In this document: positions 1 to 10,854 of the stretch, piece by piece | How the letters are laid out: every line of letters begins with the position of its first letter | Numbering within the stretch: the first letter of the stretch is position 1 | Origin: Blumeriella jaapii | Taxonomy: Eukaryota > Ascomycota > Leotiomycetes > Helotiales > Drepanopezizaceae | DNA: 64,000 nt | Assembly (NCBI GenBank): GCA_009599575.1 | Contig: VWND01000007.1 | Span: 1,683,501-1,747,500, forward strand | Reading direction: 5' to 3' | Notes under the pieces: generated by a model | Seen by the model: only the letters and a program-made list of their open reading frames with translations | What the model was told of the DNA's origin: nothing | The model's database searches: none | Program-made: the position numbers and the translations under genes

Positions 1-2488
1 CGACCTCGAAGAGATTCAGAGGCTGCTTCCGAGGCGGAAGTCCGAGGCTCATGACGGCAGGAGCCGAGTGATCCACCTCCTTGTCAAAAACAAAGACCTG
101 GTTGCCAGCGCCAATGATAAGATTGCCGCCACCTAGCCAAGTCGAGTCCCCGATGGGATGAGGCGTAAGATCCCGAATGTTGAATTCGCGAATTGAAGCC
201 CACGCCGGTCCCTTGTTGAGATAATCGAAACGCATTTGCGCAAGGAGGATGACTCGGAAGCGAAAGCCTACGGCAAGGATAGACTGATCATCGGGGGTGG
301 ACGTCCAATCCAGATCTTGTATCGTGTCTTGCGAAGCAAAGCTCTGAGAGAACTCCAACTGGGCCCCTCGGACGTCCCATATGGTTAGCTCCGACCTGGT
401 GGAGTCTACAAGTGCGGCTTTTCGAATGGAGCTCCCACTCGCCAGCGATGGCTCCGCAATGCCAGTCACGACGGAGCACGTTTGCAACCACTCGATTTTC
501 TTCGCTTCCAGGTCCACTCTGGCGGTCCACGATCGCAGAACCCCGGAGTGAGTATAAGAAAGAGCTATATCTCTAGCAAAGGTGTCCAAGAATCCAGAGA
601 TTACCGGCGGCGAACCAGCTGGGTCAACCGGGAGCACATAAGACAAATCATCATCGTCCCCTAAATCAAATTGGCAGAATTCTTGAATGGACGGCTGAGA
701 GTGACCATTAGTAGCTGAAGAGCTCCCACTGCCCAAGGGCAGACGGATTTCCCAAACGACGCCTTTCATCTTTGACGTGATAGTAGCAACGTGTGCTACG
801 GGCCCTTCCCTCTCCGTCTCTGGAAGCATGAGAATACAAAGCGGTTTCCCCACCACCGAGTACTCGCAGCTGGCAAGAAGAGTCGCTCTCAGGGATCGAG
901 TGTCCCAAAGAGCAATTCTCTCGTGATGCAGAAATATGACAAAATCGCCTTTGCACATCAAGCATATTCTGTGGACATGCTCCTGCTCAGGAATCAGACT
1001 TTGCCTGACGACCGAGACCCCTCCTTCGCGGCCCACATGTTTCCAGACTATGCTTTCGTTGCCATCTGTTCTCGAAACAACTGCCTCTCCACTAACATTT
1101 CGAACGATCTTCTTGATGCCAGCTGAGTGCCCGGTCCAGATGGCCTTCGACATCAGCCGGCCCGCATTGCGAGACGGGTCAAACAAGTCAGCCACGTTGC
1201 TTTCGAAATAATCTATCCTGCCGTCGAAGTGGTGCAGAAGGATGTTGAGCCCGCCACCGTACTTGTTGCAAAAGTTGTAGAACTGAACGTAGCTGGAATC
1301 CTCGCTTAGGTTCCGGGGCAGTCCCAGATCCAGCCCTTCCAGATGCGCCACGTTGAAGATGTTCGTCTTCCGCCGTGCTTTGATTCCCACATTCTCGAGT
1401 CCCCACGCAGACATGTTCCCGTCTCCGTCCAGCACGACGCAGATCTCCGGGCTCCGATTCGCAACCTCTATCAGGTGCGAAAGCGCATGATCCTCGCTGC
1501 CTTTCTTCAGAGCTTTAGCCTGGACTGCGTGCTCGGTCGCAAACATGAAGTCTCTCCCGTCAATTATGAACGCAAATCGTAAATCCGACCTCTCTGAGAG
1601 CCCTCGGGGCTGTATAGACTCCATCAAATCTATCTGTCCCCACAACTGCAAATGCTGCGCAGCGTGAGGATTAGTACCGGCCCATATTCGTAGCACGTTG
1701 TCCGCGCAGATCGTGTAGAGCACGTTCTCGATAGTCTGGTCTGCATGGTACGGTCTCCTCCAGTGCATGTAAGTCACCGTCGCGGGGTGAGGCAGGTAGC
1801 TGAAATCGAAGCGCGTATCGTCTTCTCCGAAAGACAGCCTCCTCCAGATCTTCACTAAACGATCGTAATTCCCCGTCGAGGCTATGTACGCAGAGTCGTA
1901 GGAAAAGTGGGCAAGCTTGGCTGCGTTGGCCAGCTCTTTCTTCCAGATGGGCGCCGGCGTGTCCGCTGTCGCAAAGAGGATGAGCCAGTTGCCACCCACG
2001 AGCAGTTCTTCTGCCACGCCCCATGATAACGTCGTCACGGAGTCGAGGGCAGGTTCTTCGATTGTGAAGCTGTGTTGTAGAGACCACTAGGACCAGTCAG
2101 TCACTGGCACAGGTGTTGGCGGTTGTGAAATGCCTCTGCCAACCTTCAAAGCGTCTTCTCCCTGCCCGTACGGCTTGTAGACACGAATGCTAGACCCGGC
2201 ACATGTTGCTATCTTGCCGGATAGCTCATCGAGAGCAATCGCGTCGAGATGCGCCTCGTCGTCATCGTAGATGGTTTGCAGAATGGACTCAGGCCCAGTG
2301 AGTATGACAATGGCATTTCCGGTGATGTACGACTGGACGAAAAGCCACAGGTTAGTGTTGAAAACATTCAGTAAATGTGCATGTATGCTAATACATGGCT
2401 TGCTTACAATAAGTCGCCTGTCGTCCCAGTAGGCAGTACAGACAGCTTGGAGCTTGGCCCGTGGCTTTCCAGGAAGCACGGCTCGCAT
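1..2488 (-). CDS. RAV1: Rav1 (RAVE complex WD-repeat subunit), 3' end cut by window edge
   Basis: This encodes the N-terminal ~785 residues of Rav1, the large scaffold of the RAVE complex that reassembles V-ATPase at vacuolar and endosomal membranes. Exons read 2408-2488, 2144-2332 and 1-2086. The introns are 2333-2407 (75 bp, GTAAGC donor) and 2087-2143 (57 bp, weak GTTGGC donor), both phase 0. The ATG at 2488 gives MRAVLPGKPRAKLQ, the conserved family start; the longer upstream reading begins at GTG and is not used. The motifs LQTIYDDDE and IRVYKPYGQ are typical of the family's N-terminal beta-propeller. I read the third exon codon by codon from 2086 to the left edge and found no stop, so the gene continues outside the window. 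Family assignment rests on recalled motif similarity. Confidence 0.9.
2333..2407 (-). other. Intron 1 of RAV1
   Basis: The intron runs GTAAGC to CAG and is 75 bp, phase 0. Removing it joins RRLI to SYITGNAIVIL and deletes a stretch with no family similarity. Confidence 0.85.
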
Positions 2489-2998
2489 ACTATCAATTAT
2501 TTGGTGTCGTGGCACATCCTTCGTGGTATGAGCTCTTCTTGAATCCGGTGGCGTGCCAGGGCGGCAATATCTTGCTAGGTAGAAGACGTGTTTGGAGACC
2601 AGGTAGCTACGAAATTGGGTGTCGGATGTTGCACAGCTGGGGTTTGGATAACAGGGAAGGCTGTGACGTGCGTGGGCGAGGCTGAGAAGTAGCCACGACG
2701 AACAACATATCAGAACAGAGACATATACAGAAACCCTCCTTTTGAAGTTTGTGCTTCTTATTTAATTTCGAAACTCCCAATTCACTTTCCAAGACTTTTC
2801 TCACTCCTGGTATCTATCTAAACAAGAAGAAGACGAGTTTTTCTCATCACCCAGGAATGTCCCGACGACATTCTTTTCAAACCAGAGCGCCCCAAAAGGT
2901 CGATGTGACCAATACCTATCCATCCAATCGCCAAACAAACGCCTTGCTTCATGATGATCCATCCAACCAAACACCACATTTCCAAGTCCCAAAGGTAA
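2489..2998. promoter_or_regulatory. Intergenic RAV1 upstream / SFI1 downstream
   Basis: The 510 bp separate two tandem minus-strand genes and should hold the RAV1 promoter and the SFI1 3' UTR. It is locally pyrimidine-rich. No further gene, repeat or clear TATA box was seen. Confidence 0.5.
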
Positions 2999-5900
2999 TT
3001 ACGCTCGGGACCCTCGATCGTTACTCGTACTGCTTTCTGGAATATCGGCAAAGCCTTGGTCCATGCCCAGTGTACTCCTCTTCGGTGGTTTTCGAGCAGA
3101 TTGAGCCGATCCCCCTGACCACTGCGCCCGCAATTGTTTCTCAAATGGGGTCGAAAGAGGCGCTCTCGGCGTGGTCGAGTACCTTGCGGCTACGGCCAAC
3201 ACCCTCCCGGATCTTTTTGAGGGCGTACTCAAATACCCCGGGATGGGGGTCGATACTGCTCCTCCCCCCTCGTCCAAACCCCCAATCCACTCATCCATCT
3301 CGTTCTCTTCCCCAAAATCGGACCACGCCTCAGCTCGTTGTGTGACTCCCCGCTGTGCGGAGTCCATGAATTCAACTCTTCTCGCTTGAGGCCGCTTCTG
3401 GAGTGCCTTTTGACGCCAATAGGAGAAGATCCTTCTAAAGTTCTTCTTCGAATTCTTCTCACGAACATCGGCGGCGTAGTTGGCGTGGGCTCCTCGCTGC
3501 AGAGTCAGAAGACTCCAACGCTTCACGGATCGGCTCATCCGGTTCTCCTCATAAGTAAGTTCTGCCTCGGTTTCGAGAGCCAGTACTGCATCAGCCCGTT
3601 CCGCCCAGACAGTGAAGTGCTTCTTCAAGATGTTCTCTCGCCAAAGCGATTCAAGGCCCGCAAGTGCCTCAGCATTGCCCCTCCAACGGTCAAAAATTTC
3701 CATTCCATGAACAATGTCTTTGTTACGGCGTACCTCCACTGCTTGCGCTTGTAGACTTGAAATGCGTTGTGCTTTTTCGCGCCAAGTCCCTAGTGCCTTC
3801 CTGGCCAGGTTGATCTTGGCTGTTCTTCGAACTTGAGCATAGGCAACTTTCCGCTTCTGTCTTCTCACGCCTTCTGTGGAAGCTTTCCATCGTTTTAAAG
3901 CCTTAGAAGTCGCAAAGTAGAATGCCGCGTCTTTTGACCGCTGTTCGAGCTCTTGGACATGCTGGGCTCGCTCTGACCACATCGAGATGATGCCTTGGAC
4001 GCGGCGTGGATTGTGGAATTCGATAGCCGCAGCCTCGAGCTGTTGTTTTGTCGCCATTCGTGCACACCAGCTTCGCACGACTGAGCTCTGCCTCTTACGG
4101 GACACGAATGATTCGGCCACTTCTTCCAAGTCTAGAATCTGCTCATTTGACCTTTGCGATTTATGTATCCATGCTTGCAGGGTACTTTGAAGAAGTCTGC
4201 GTTTGAGGATCTGTTGCACAAGCTTAGCTTTCTCTTGCAAATTCCATTTGTACAGAGCTTCTGCTGCAATGCGACAGTTCTGCCGAGAAACCACAGTTTT
4301 GGTTCGTTCTTTCAGGCGCCAGATTGTTAACGCTTCTCGGAGAATCCGCGATCGGTCGACTTCGGCGGCCTGTCGTTCCTGGCGGGCACGGTGTGCCCAG
4401 ATCCGAAACGCATCTCGAAGCCTGCGAGTGGCCACGTCCGATTGCACCGTAACGATTGCCGGTATCACTTGTTCCTCTCGTCGCCATATTCCAAAAACCC
4501 CACGCAGCATGGTAATGCGACGGTGGGCTTCGGCTTGTAGTTCTTGGCGTTTGTGAATCTCTGTCTGGTCTCTCCATACTTTCCAAGTATCCCACATGAG
4601 ATTGAGTCGTCTCGTTTCCTCTGCAGTCCTTCGTCTCTCCCAGTTGTTGTGTGTTACAATAATCCATCGAAACAGCGCGCGGCGTTTTGCTGATTCCGCG
4701 CTCCAATCTGCAGCTTTAAGATCCCATAGCTTCCTAACCCACTGGTCAAAGACTCTCTTGACGAGATTAGCATCGTATCTTTGCACGGCAGCAGCCTCGT
4801 CACTTGTAGTATCTGCATACTTCTGTTTCCACGCCGCAAAAAATTTCTTAAGCACCTGTCTACGGACCTTGAGCTCATTGACCGCCGTAATCTCCTTCCA
4901 CGCATTGAAAATCCGGGTCCGGACAATATGCCTGCGGGCTAGAGCCGTCCGTTGGACATGCTCGTTAGCGTAATTGGACCAATGGCTGAATGCCTTGTGC
5001 AGCAAGTAGAGGCTTCTGGCTTTCGTCGCCTTCCGCTCGAGATGGGCGAAGAACCTCTGGGTTTCTGAAGATGTGTGATCTGCCAGATAACGAGCGCGCC
5101 ATTGATCAAACGCGGAGCGCAAGAGTGACCGCTTGTCGTGCCATTTCGCTACCCGGTTAAGCACCTTCACATCTTCCTGCAGCTGCAAAGTTCTGTGTTT
5201 CCATTGCCGTAGTAGCTGTCTCGCCAAGTGGCGCGAGCTTTGCTGTTGAACGAGCGAGGCTCTTATCTCTAGTAGATTCTCCGCAACCTGCGCCACGGGT
5301 TCATCGTGAAGCAATTCGTGCGTCTCTTCGCCAAAACTAGAAGTAAGACTCGTAAGCTTACTTTCTCGACACTCCCCCCAAGAAGAAGGGAGCGAAGGAT
5401 CTACTGACTGTGAATAATGTCCGCGACCAGTTGAGCTCGAGCGGCCTCGGCGTCTTATTCGCATGCTTGCATGCGTCGAGACAGACCTACCACGACTCCT
5501 CCTGCGCGGCCTCGGCGAGCGGGCATTCAGCCAGGCTCCGACATTATCATGCGCTTCCTCCTTCTTGTAGGTAGCTGATGGGTTGATACTCGTTCGACTT
5601 GCCGGCGGCTGGTTTTCCTGCAACATAACCCGTGATCTCTCGACATCCGATTTCGCGATTCCGAGGGTCGAAAATGAGCTGCGCCTTGGAGTAGTGGGCG
5701 ACGGGGCGCCGGGCCCCAATATCCAAGCTGAGCTTTCCGAGTTGCGCCTCCTGCGCGGTGTTTCCTCCCCAGCGGCGGGTGTTCTGTCGCTGGCGGTCGC
5801 GGTGTTGAGTCCACTCGGTAGGTCCTCCACCTGGCTATACTCCTCCTCAGTATTATCATTGTCAAGATCATCATCGTTATCATCGTGATCAAACTCGATC

Positions 5901-6280
5901 TCAATCCCCATCCGCGAGAGGATCTCCTCGAATTTCTCATACAGCGTCCCCGGGCCGCGCAGCCCTCCAATCTTGAACAGCACGCGCGCATACCGGCTGT
6001 CATGGTCGGCGTTGACACCAATTCGGGGCAGGATGTCGTAGTACGCGTTGAACAACGCGTTGGTCGGGAGTCTCTCTCGATCTGGGAGGTTGGGCAGCAG
6101 CTCTTGCGCCAGCACGACGATGTCATGTAGGCGCGCGACATCTGCTCGCATGATCAGTTAGTCAGCGTCGCGACGGCGCGGAGAGGGCAACGACGAACCC
6201 TCGTTGCTGTAGTACGGCTCCGCGGTTCTCGTGTGGTTCTGTCCGGCATTGGAAGGCGAAGGGCTTCCTGGGCGAGGCAT
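2999..6280 (-). CDS. SFI1: Sfi1-type centrin-binding repeat protein of the spindle pole body
   Basis: The predicted protein is 1074 aa from exons 6199-6280 and 2999-6141. The large second exon has its own ATG at 6151, but that lies inside the intron 6142-6198 (CTAAC branch, GAGCAG acceptor). Joining at G|AT restores SNEDVARLHDIVVLAQELLP, which matches the family's conserved N-terminus, so the true start is 6280. From about residue 330 to 960 the protein is a long alpha-helical array of repeats with Trp at regular spacing (FxxWRxK, LxxWxxK), the Sfi1 signature that binds centrin/Cdc31 along the half-bridge. An acidic stretch and a Ser/Arg-rich linker precede the array. Sfi1 is needed for spindle pole duplication. 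It is transcribed divergently from the NDUFAF8-like gene. Confidence 0.88.
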
Positions 6281-6617
6281 CTAGAGGAAGGCATTCGTGA
6301 ATAGCGATTCTGGATGACGCAATACTGTCGCATAATGTAAAGGCGTCAGCAAAGCCTGTCAGCGAAGCCGAGTGGGTGGTGAGTGGTGAGCAACAATGCC
6401 CATGTTGAGGTACAGTATGAGAGAGGACCTTCGACGCGTCCTCGACGAGACGAGCGGTTGGGCTCGAGCTATTTTGGGCCGTGCTTCGCGACTTTTCAAA
6501 CTTCCGGGGTTGACCCATTAGCGCCACTCTAATTTGACAACACGCTAGCGAAGCCAAGCGATTTATCCGAGTGAGTCGACAACTTCCGTGTCGACCAGAA
6601 CATAAAGTAGTCTCACG
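6281..6617. promoter_or_regulatory. Shared divergent promoter of SFI1 and the twin-CX9C gene
   Basis: These 337 bp lie between two start codons pointing outwards, so one short region must drive both genes. No TATA box or repeat was recognised. Confidence 0.6.
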
Positions 6618-6902
6618 ATGCCTCCACGAACGCGGCCAATTGAGAGATTTGCACAGGCTGTTGCGAAATGCTCAGCTGAGGTGTGTTTCCGAAGCTAATC
6701 AAGTCAAAGTTCAGGAAGCTGATGATGCTCACAGGCTTCGGTGTACGGCAAATGCATAGTGGCGGATTACAACTCGGTCCACAAGGACAAATGTCTCGAT
6801 GACTTCCTTCGCTTGAAAAACTGTTACATGGTTCGTCACAAACTCGGTTTGCCTCTTGTTTTGGTTGCTGACATAGCACAGGCTGCCGCGAAAAAGACTT
6901 GA
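6618..6902 (+). CDS. Twin-CX9C mitochondrial protein, NDUFAF8-like complex I assembly factor
   Basis: This is a 59-residue protein built from three small exons (6618-6680, 6735-6830, 6882-6902). The phase-0 introns are 54 and 51 bp, with GTGTGT and GTTCGT donors and ACAG acceptors. The exons are too short for ordinary ORF searches. Joined, they give two perfect CX9C motifs (CSAEASVYGKC and CLDDFLRLKNC), the hairpin of CHCH proteins imported into the intermembrane space by Mia40. The spacing and the C-terminal AAAKKT tail match metazoan NDUFAF8 (C17orf89), a complex I assembly factor, as I recall it. The stop lies 124 bp from the convergent ILS1 stop. CHCH identity is seen directly; the NDUFAF8 orthology is inferred. 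Confidence 0.82.
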
Positions 6903-7026
6903 CGCCTCATGCAGGGGAGCCAATCTACCTGAGCAACTATCCGGGTCTGTAGACCACTGCAAGTTGCTGCGAGACGATACATTCGGGGGAATTTAAACCA
7001 CATGTGATTAGACTGACATGAGTTGT

Positions 7027-10000
7027 TCACAATTTCAACAACCTCAGCAAAAACAAAGCTTTTGAGATCTCTTGCTCCTCCTCCAAGATGACACCCGCCT
7101 CGGCCTTATCTGGGATGGCACCCGCATTCTCCGTTACTACGTGATGATCGATGGGCCGACGCAGGACTTTCTCGATAGTGCTCGATTGGCTTGCGAAGGC
7201 ATTGGCAAGGCCAATGTTCTCCGGATCAGACAAGACTCTGTACTCCATCTTGACATCGTCTGTGGGCTGAAGTCCTGCCTTCTTTCGTAACCGCTGGACG
7301 CGATTGATGATCTCTCTGGCCAAGGCTTGGTCTGCAAGTTCGGGGTAGATCTCTGCGTCGAGGATGGTAAGGACGTCGTTGTCTGTGTTGGTCTCCAAGT
7401 TCTTCGACGACTCATCATCCTTCAAGCCTCTCTTGACCACAAGATCTCCATCCTCAAGCGTAATTCCGTCCACATTAATGGTTTTTCCAGCACAAACTTG
7501 TGAACCTGGTCACTTGTCAACCCCGGTAGAGCCTTTTTGACCTTCTGCACATCCTTCTTCAGCTTCTTTCCGAGCACGGGCCAGTCGGCGGTTACGCTGT
7601 ATTGAACGTTGTATTTTGCCTCGTCGGAAGAAAGGACAAGCTCTTGGATGTTAAGCTCTTCCGTGATGTAGCTTTCCAACGAACGGACATCCTCCAAGTA
7701 AACCGGATCTGGGTGAATAACAACGAGGCTCTTCAGAGGAGTCTTCAGACCAATGGTCCGACGCTCTCTCGATACTCGGGCAAGCTCAATGACTCTTTGC
7801 ATCCGGCCAACACGACGCTCGATTTCCACATTGAAGAGTTCAGATCTGACATCTGGGAAGGACAGAAAATGAACGCTGCGAGGATCATCTGCCTGGAGAT
7901 CTTTGGGAATATGGGGTCGCAGACGCTGGTAGATGGTATCTGTGATGAAGGGCGTGAATGGAGCAAGGCCTTTGACGAGGGTGAACAGGACTTCGAAGAG
8001 CGTGTTGAGTGCGTGCTTGGTATCGTCAAGTCCAAGTTCACCCTTTAGGCGCTTTCGGTTGAAGCGGATGTACCAGTTGGTCGTGTTATCGATGAGGTTC
8101 AAAAGTCTCGGAACGACGGTGTATAGACGGTAGCCTTTTCTGAGTCAGTTTTGCACAAAACCGAGTGATGGATCTCGCTTACCGGCCATCTCTTCATTGA
8201 CAAACTTCAGCAGACTTTGGCAACTTGCGAGAATCCACTTATCCATAACATTTGTGTTGGTGGCCTCTGCAGCGGGGTCGAAGCAGTAGTCCACATTCTC
8301 AATCTTCTTCAGGAGCGCAACTTGTCCTTCGAAGAACTTGTAGCTGTTCCACAGGGGTAGTAAGACTTTGGCGACAACCTCCTTCACACCTGACTCCTTG
8401 AATCGAAGCGGCTCGGCTCGTACAACGGGCGAGTTGATCAAGTAGAGGCGCAACGCATCAGAACCATATTTTTCCATGACGATAGACGGGTCGGGGTAGT
8501 TTTTCAGTCTCTTCGACATCTTCTTTCCGTCTTCCGCTAGCACGATGCCGTTCACAACGCAGTTTTTGAAGGGTGAAACTCCAAATAGATGCGTACCAAT
8601 CACCAGAAGTGTGTAAAACCACCCTCTAGTCTGATCTAATCCCTCTGCGATGAAATCTCCGGGGAATGCCTTCTCAAACTTGTCCTTATTCTCAAAGGGA
8701 TAATGCTGACTGGCGTACGGCATACTTCCAGACTCAAACCAGCAATCGAAGACTTCCTCAATACGTCTCAGTGTTCCCTTGCCCATCTTACTTGGGATAG
8801 TGATGCTGTCAATCTTGTCTCGGTGCAGGTCAGTCAACTCGCCCTCGTAGCCGCTGAGTTCCTTGAGCTCAGCAATGCTACCGACGCAGACCTTCTCCTC
8901 GAAATCGTCGCTGACCCAGACTGGGATAGGGGTTCCCCAGTAACGGTTTCGGGAAACATTCCAATCACGTGCCCCACTGATCCAATTGGCGAATCGCTTC
9001 TCCTTGACGAAAGACGGTACCCAGTGAGAACCTTCAATGTTGGCCAACATCTGTGGGATAATCTCTGGGATTCTGATGAACCATGAGGGAACGGCTCTGT
9101 AGATCAGTGGGGTGTCTGAGCGGTAGCACATAGGGTAACTATGTCTGATCTGGGAGTCCGTGACTATTCTTCCAGTGCCTTTCAGGTACTTGATTATGGC
9201 TTTGTCGGCGGCTTTGACGTGCATCCCTTCAAAGTCGCGTACCTTCGAAGTAAAAAGGCCTCGCTCATCGACCGGGTTCGGGGGAGGGCGCTTCTCAGTA
9301 ATGACACCATGCTCGATGGCAACATTGTAATCTTCCTCTCCAAATGCAGGTGCTTGGTGAACAATTCCAACACCACTGTCATCCGTGACATACGTAGCAT
9401 TCAGAACTCTAAATCCGTGATCCTTGAATTCTTCGTAGAAGTAGTCGAATAAAGGCTCGTACTTCCACCCAAGCATCTCGCTTCCCTTGATCTTCGACAC
9501 TATCTTAAACTTGGCTTTCTTGACATCCTTGTAGACTGTCCCCAACAGCTTTTCCAGCAGGATGTAGTTCTTTCCAGAGCTCTCGTCGAGGATCTTGACG
9601 TACTCAAAGTCGGGGTGCGCAGCCAGACCAGTATGCGAAGGCAGTGTCCAAGGAGTGGTCGTCCAGGCCAAGAGACATGTATTCGGGTCCTCGAGAAGCG
9701 GGAAGGAGACCACAACGGCCGGGTCCGTAACGTCTTGGTAGTTCTGGTTTGCCTCGAAATTGGAGAGTGCCGTCGTGAGCGCAGTCGAGTATGGCATGAC
9801 GCGATATCCCTGGTACACCTGCCCCTTGTCGAAGATGGACTTGAACACCCACCACGTTGACTCCATGAACGTCGGATCCATCGTCTTGTAGTCATTGTCG
9901 AAGTCGATCCAGCGGCCCAGTCGGTCAATGGTAGTCCTCCACTCGGCCGAAAATCGCATGACGATGGCTCTGCACTCCGCGTTGTATTTGTCCAGGCCCA

Positions 10001-10389
10001 GCTCCATGACCGCAGCCTTGCCCGTGATCCCCAGCTTCTTGTCAATCTCGTGCTCGATTGGTAGACCGTGTGTATCCCATCCGAATCGTCTCTCGACGTG
10101 GAACCCCTTCATCGACCAGTATCTTGGGATGATGTCTTTGATGGTGGAAGCCAAAAGATGGCCATAGTGAGGCAACCCGCTGTAACCTGTCAGTATGATC
10201 TGCTTGCATTCATTCCGCTATTTCGCCCAGGATCTCAGCAATTAGGAAGACGTACGTGGCGAAGGGCGGTCCATCGTAGAAGGTGTACAGCGGGCGGCCT
10301 TCGGAGAGCTGCAGCTGTCTTTGAAACGCGTCAATCTCTTTCCACAGCTTGAGGACGTTCTCCTCCTCCTTGGGGAAATCGATACTCAT
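7027..10389 (-). CDS. ILS1: Cytosolic isoleucyl-tRNA synthetase, with an apparent 1-nt frame break
   Basis: This class I synthetase charges tRNA-Ile. Exons are 10256-10389, 8183-10179 and 7027-8134, about 1079 aa; introns are 10180-10255 and 8135-8182. The protein starts [16 protein letters not shown] at the ATG at 10389. The HIGH-type motif is in LPHYGHLL just after intron 1, and the KMSKR loop is near 8510, followed by the anticodon-binding domain and the C-terminal extension ending [15 protein letters not shown]. The second intron is confirmed by the join [14 protein letters not shown]. At 7482-7486 (five T on the plus strand) the frame slips: KFVLEK continues in frame -1 as [10 protein letters not shown]. 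Both sides are conserved and one extra A would repair it, so a homopolymer deletion in the assembly is likely. Confidence 0.93.
7480..7492 (-). other. Frame break in ILS1 at an A5 homopolymer
   Basis: The coding frame changes by one missing base at the homopolymer. No GT-AG pair of plausible intron size can bridge it. See the finding on recurrent frame breaks. Confidence 0.8.
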
Positions 10390-10854
10390 GGTTGAGGAGT
10401 TCCGAGAAGTTGTGGTAGACCAAGTGGTCAAGAGGTCAAAAGTTATCGAGGGGTTCAATGATTTTGAACAACCCCGCGGTTGACTCATTTGCAAGGCTCT
10501 CAAGTAAACAAGCGGGACCAATGAGGAAAAGTGGGTCTTCACTTCTTCGCATCGTTTTAACCTTGACTGTTACAGTACAGTACTTACCCTCGACCGTGAG
10601 ACTGGCTCTAAGAAAAGAGCAAGATGATTTGATTGTCAGCCAGAGGTATCTTCGACGGAATCTGGCAATGCAATTATTAATTAAGGTTGTACAGTATGTG
10701 TATCTCGCTCAAGACCCAATGGTCGCCAACTCCAAACGCCATCGCTACACACACACGCGGACACACTCTGGTCTATCTCTGTGATATACCCAATGCCGAA
10801 GAAACCCCTCCTCTGGACCTCTCTCACTCTTCCATCCGTCTTTCTGTCTACTTG
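10390..10854. promoter_or_regulatory. ILS1 upstream region
   Basis: The 465 bp between two minus-strand genes carry a TACAGTACAGTACTT word at 10571-10585 and a CA-rich run near 10745. No gene was seen. Confidence 0.5.

Noticed and set aside
10390..10542. Mitochondrial presequence on isoleucyl-tRNA synthetase
   Set aside because: The in-frame extension begins at GTG, not ATG, and lies beyond the conserved start [10 protein letters not shown].
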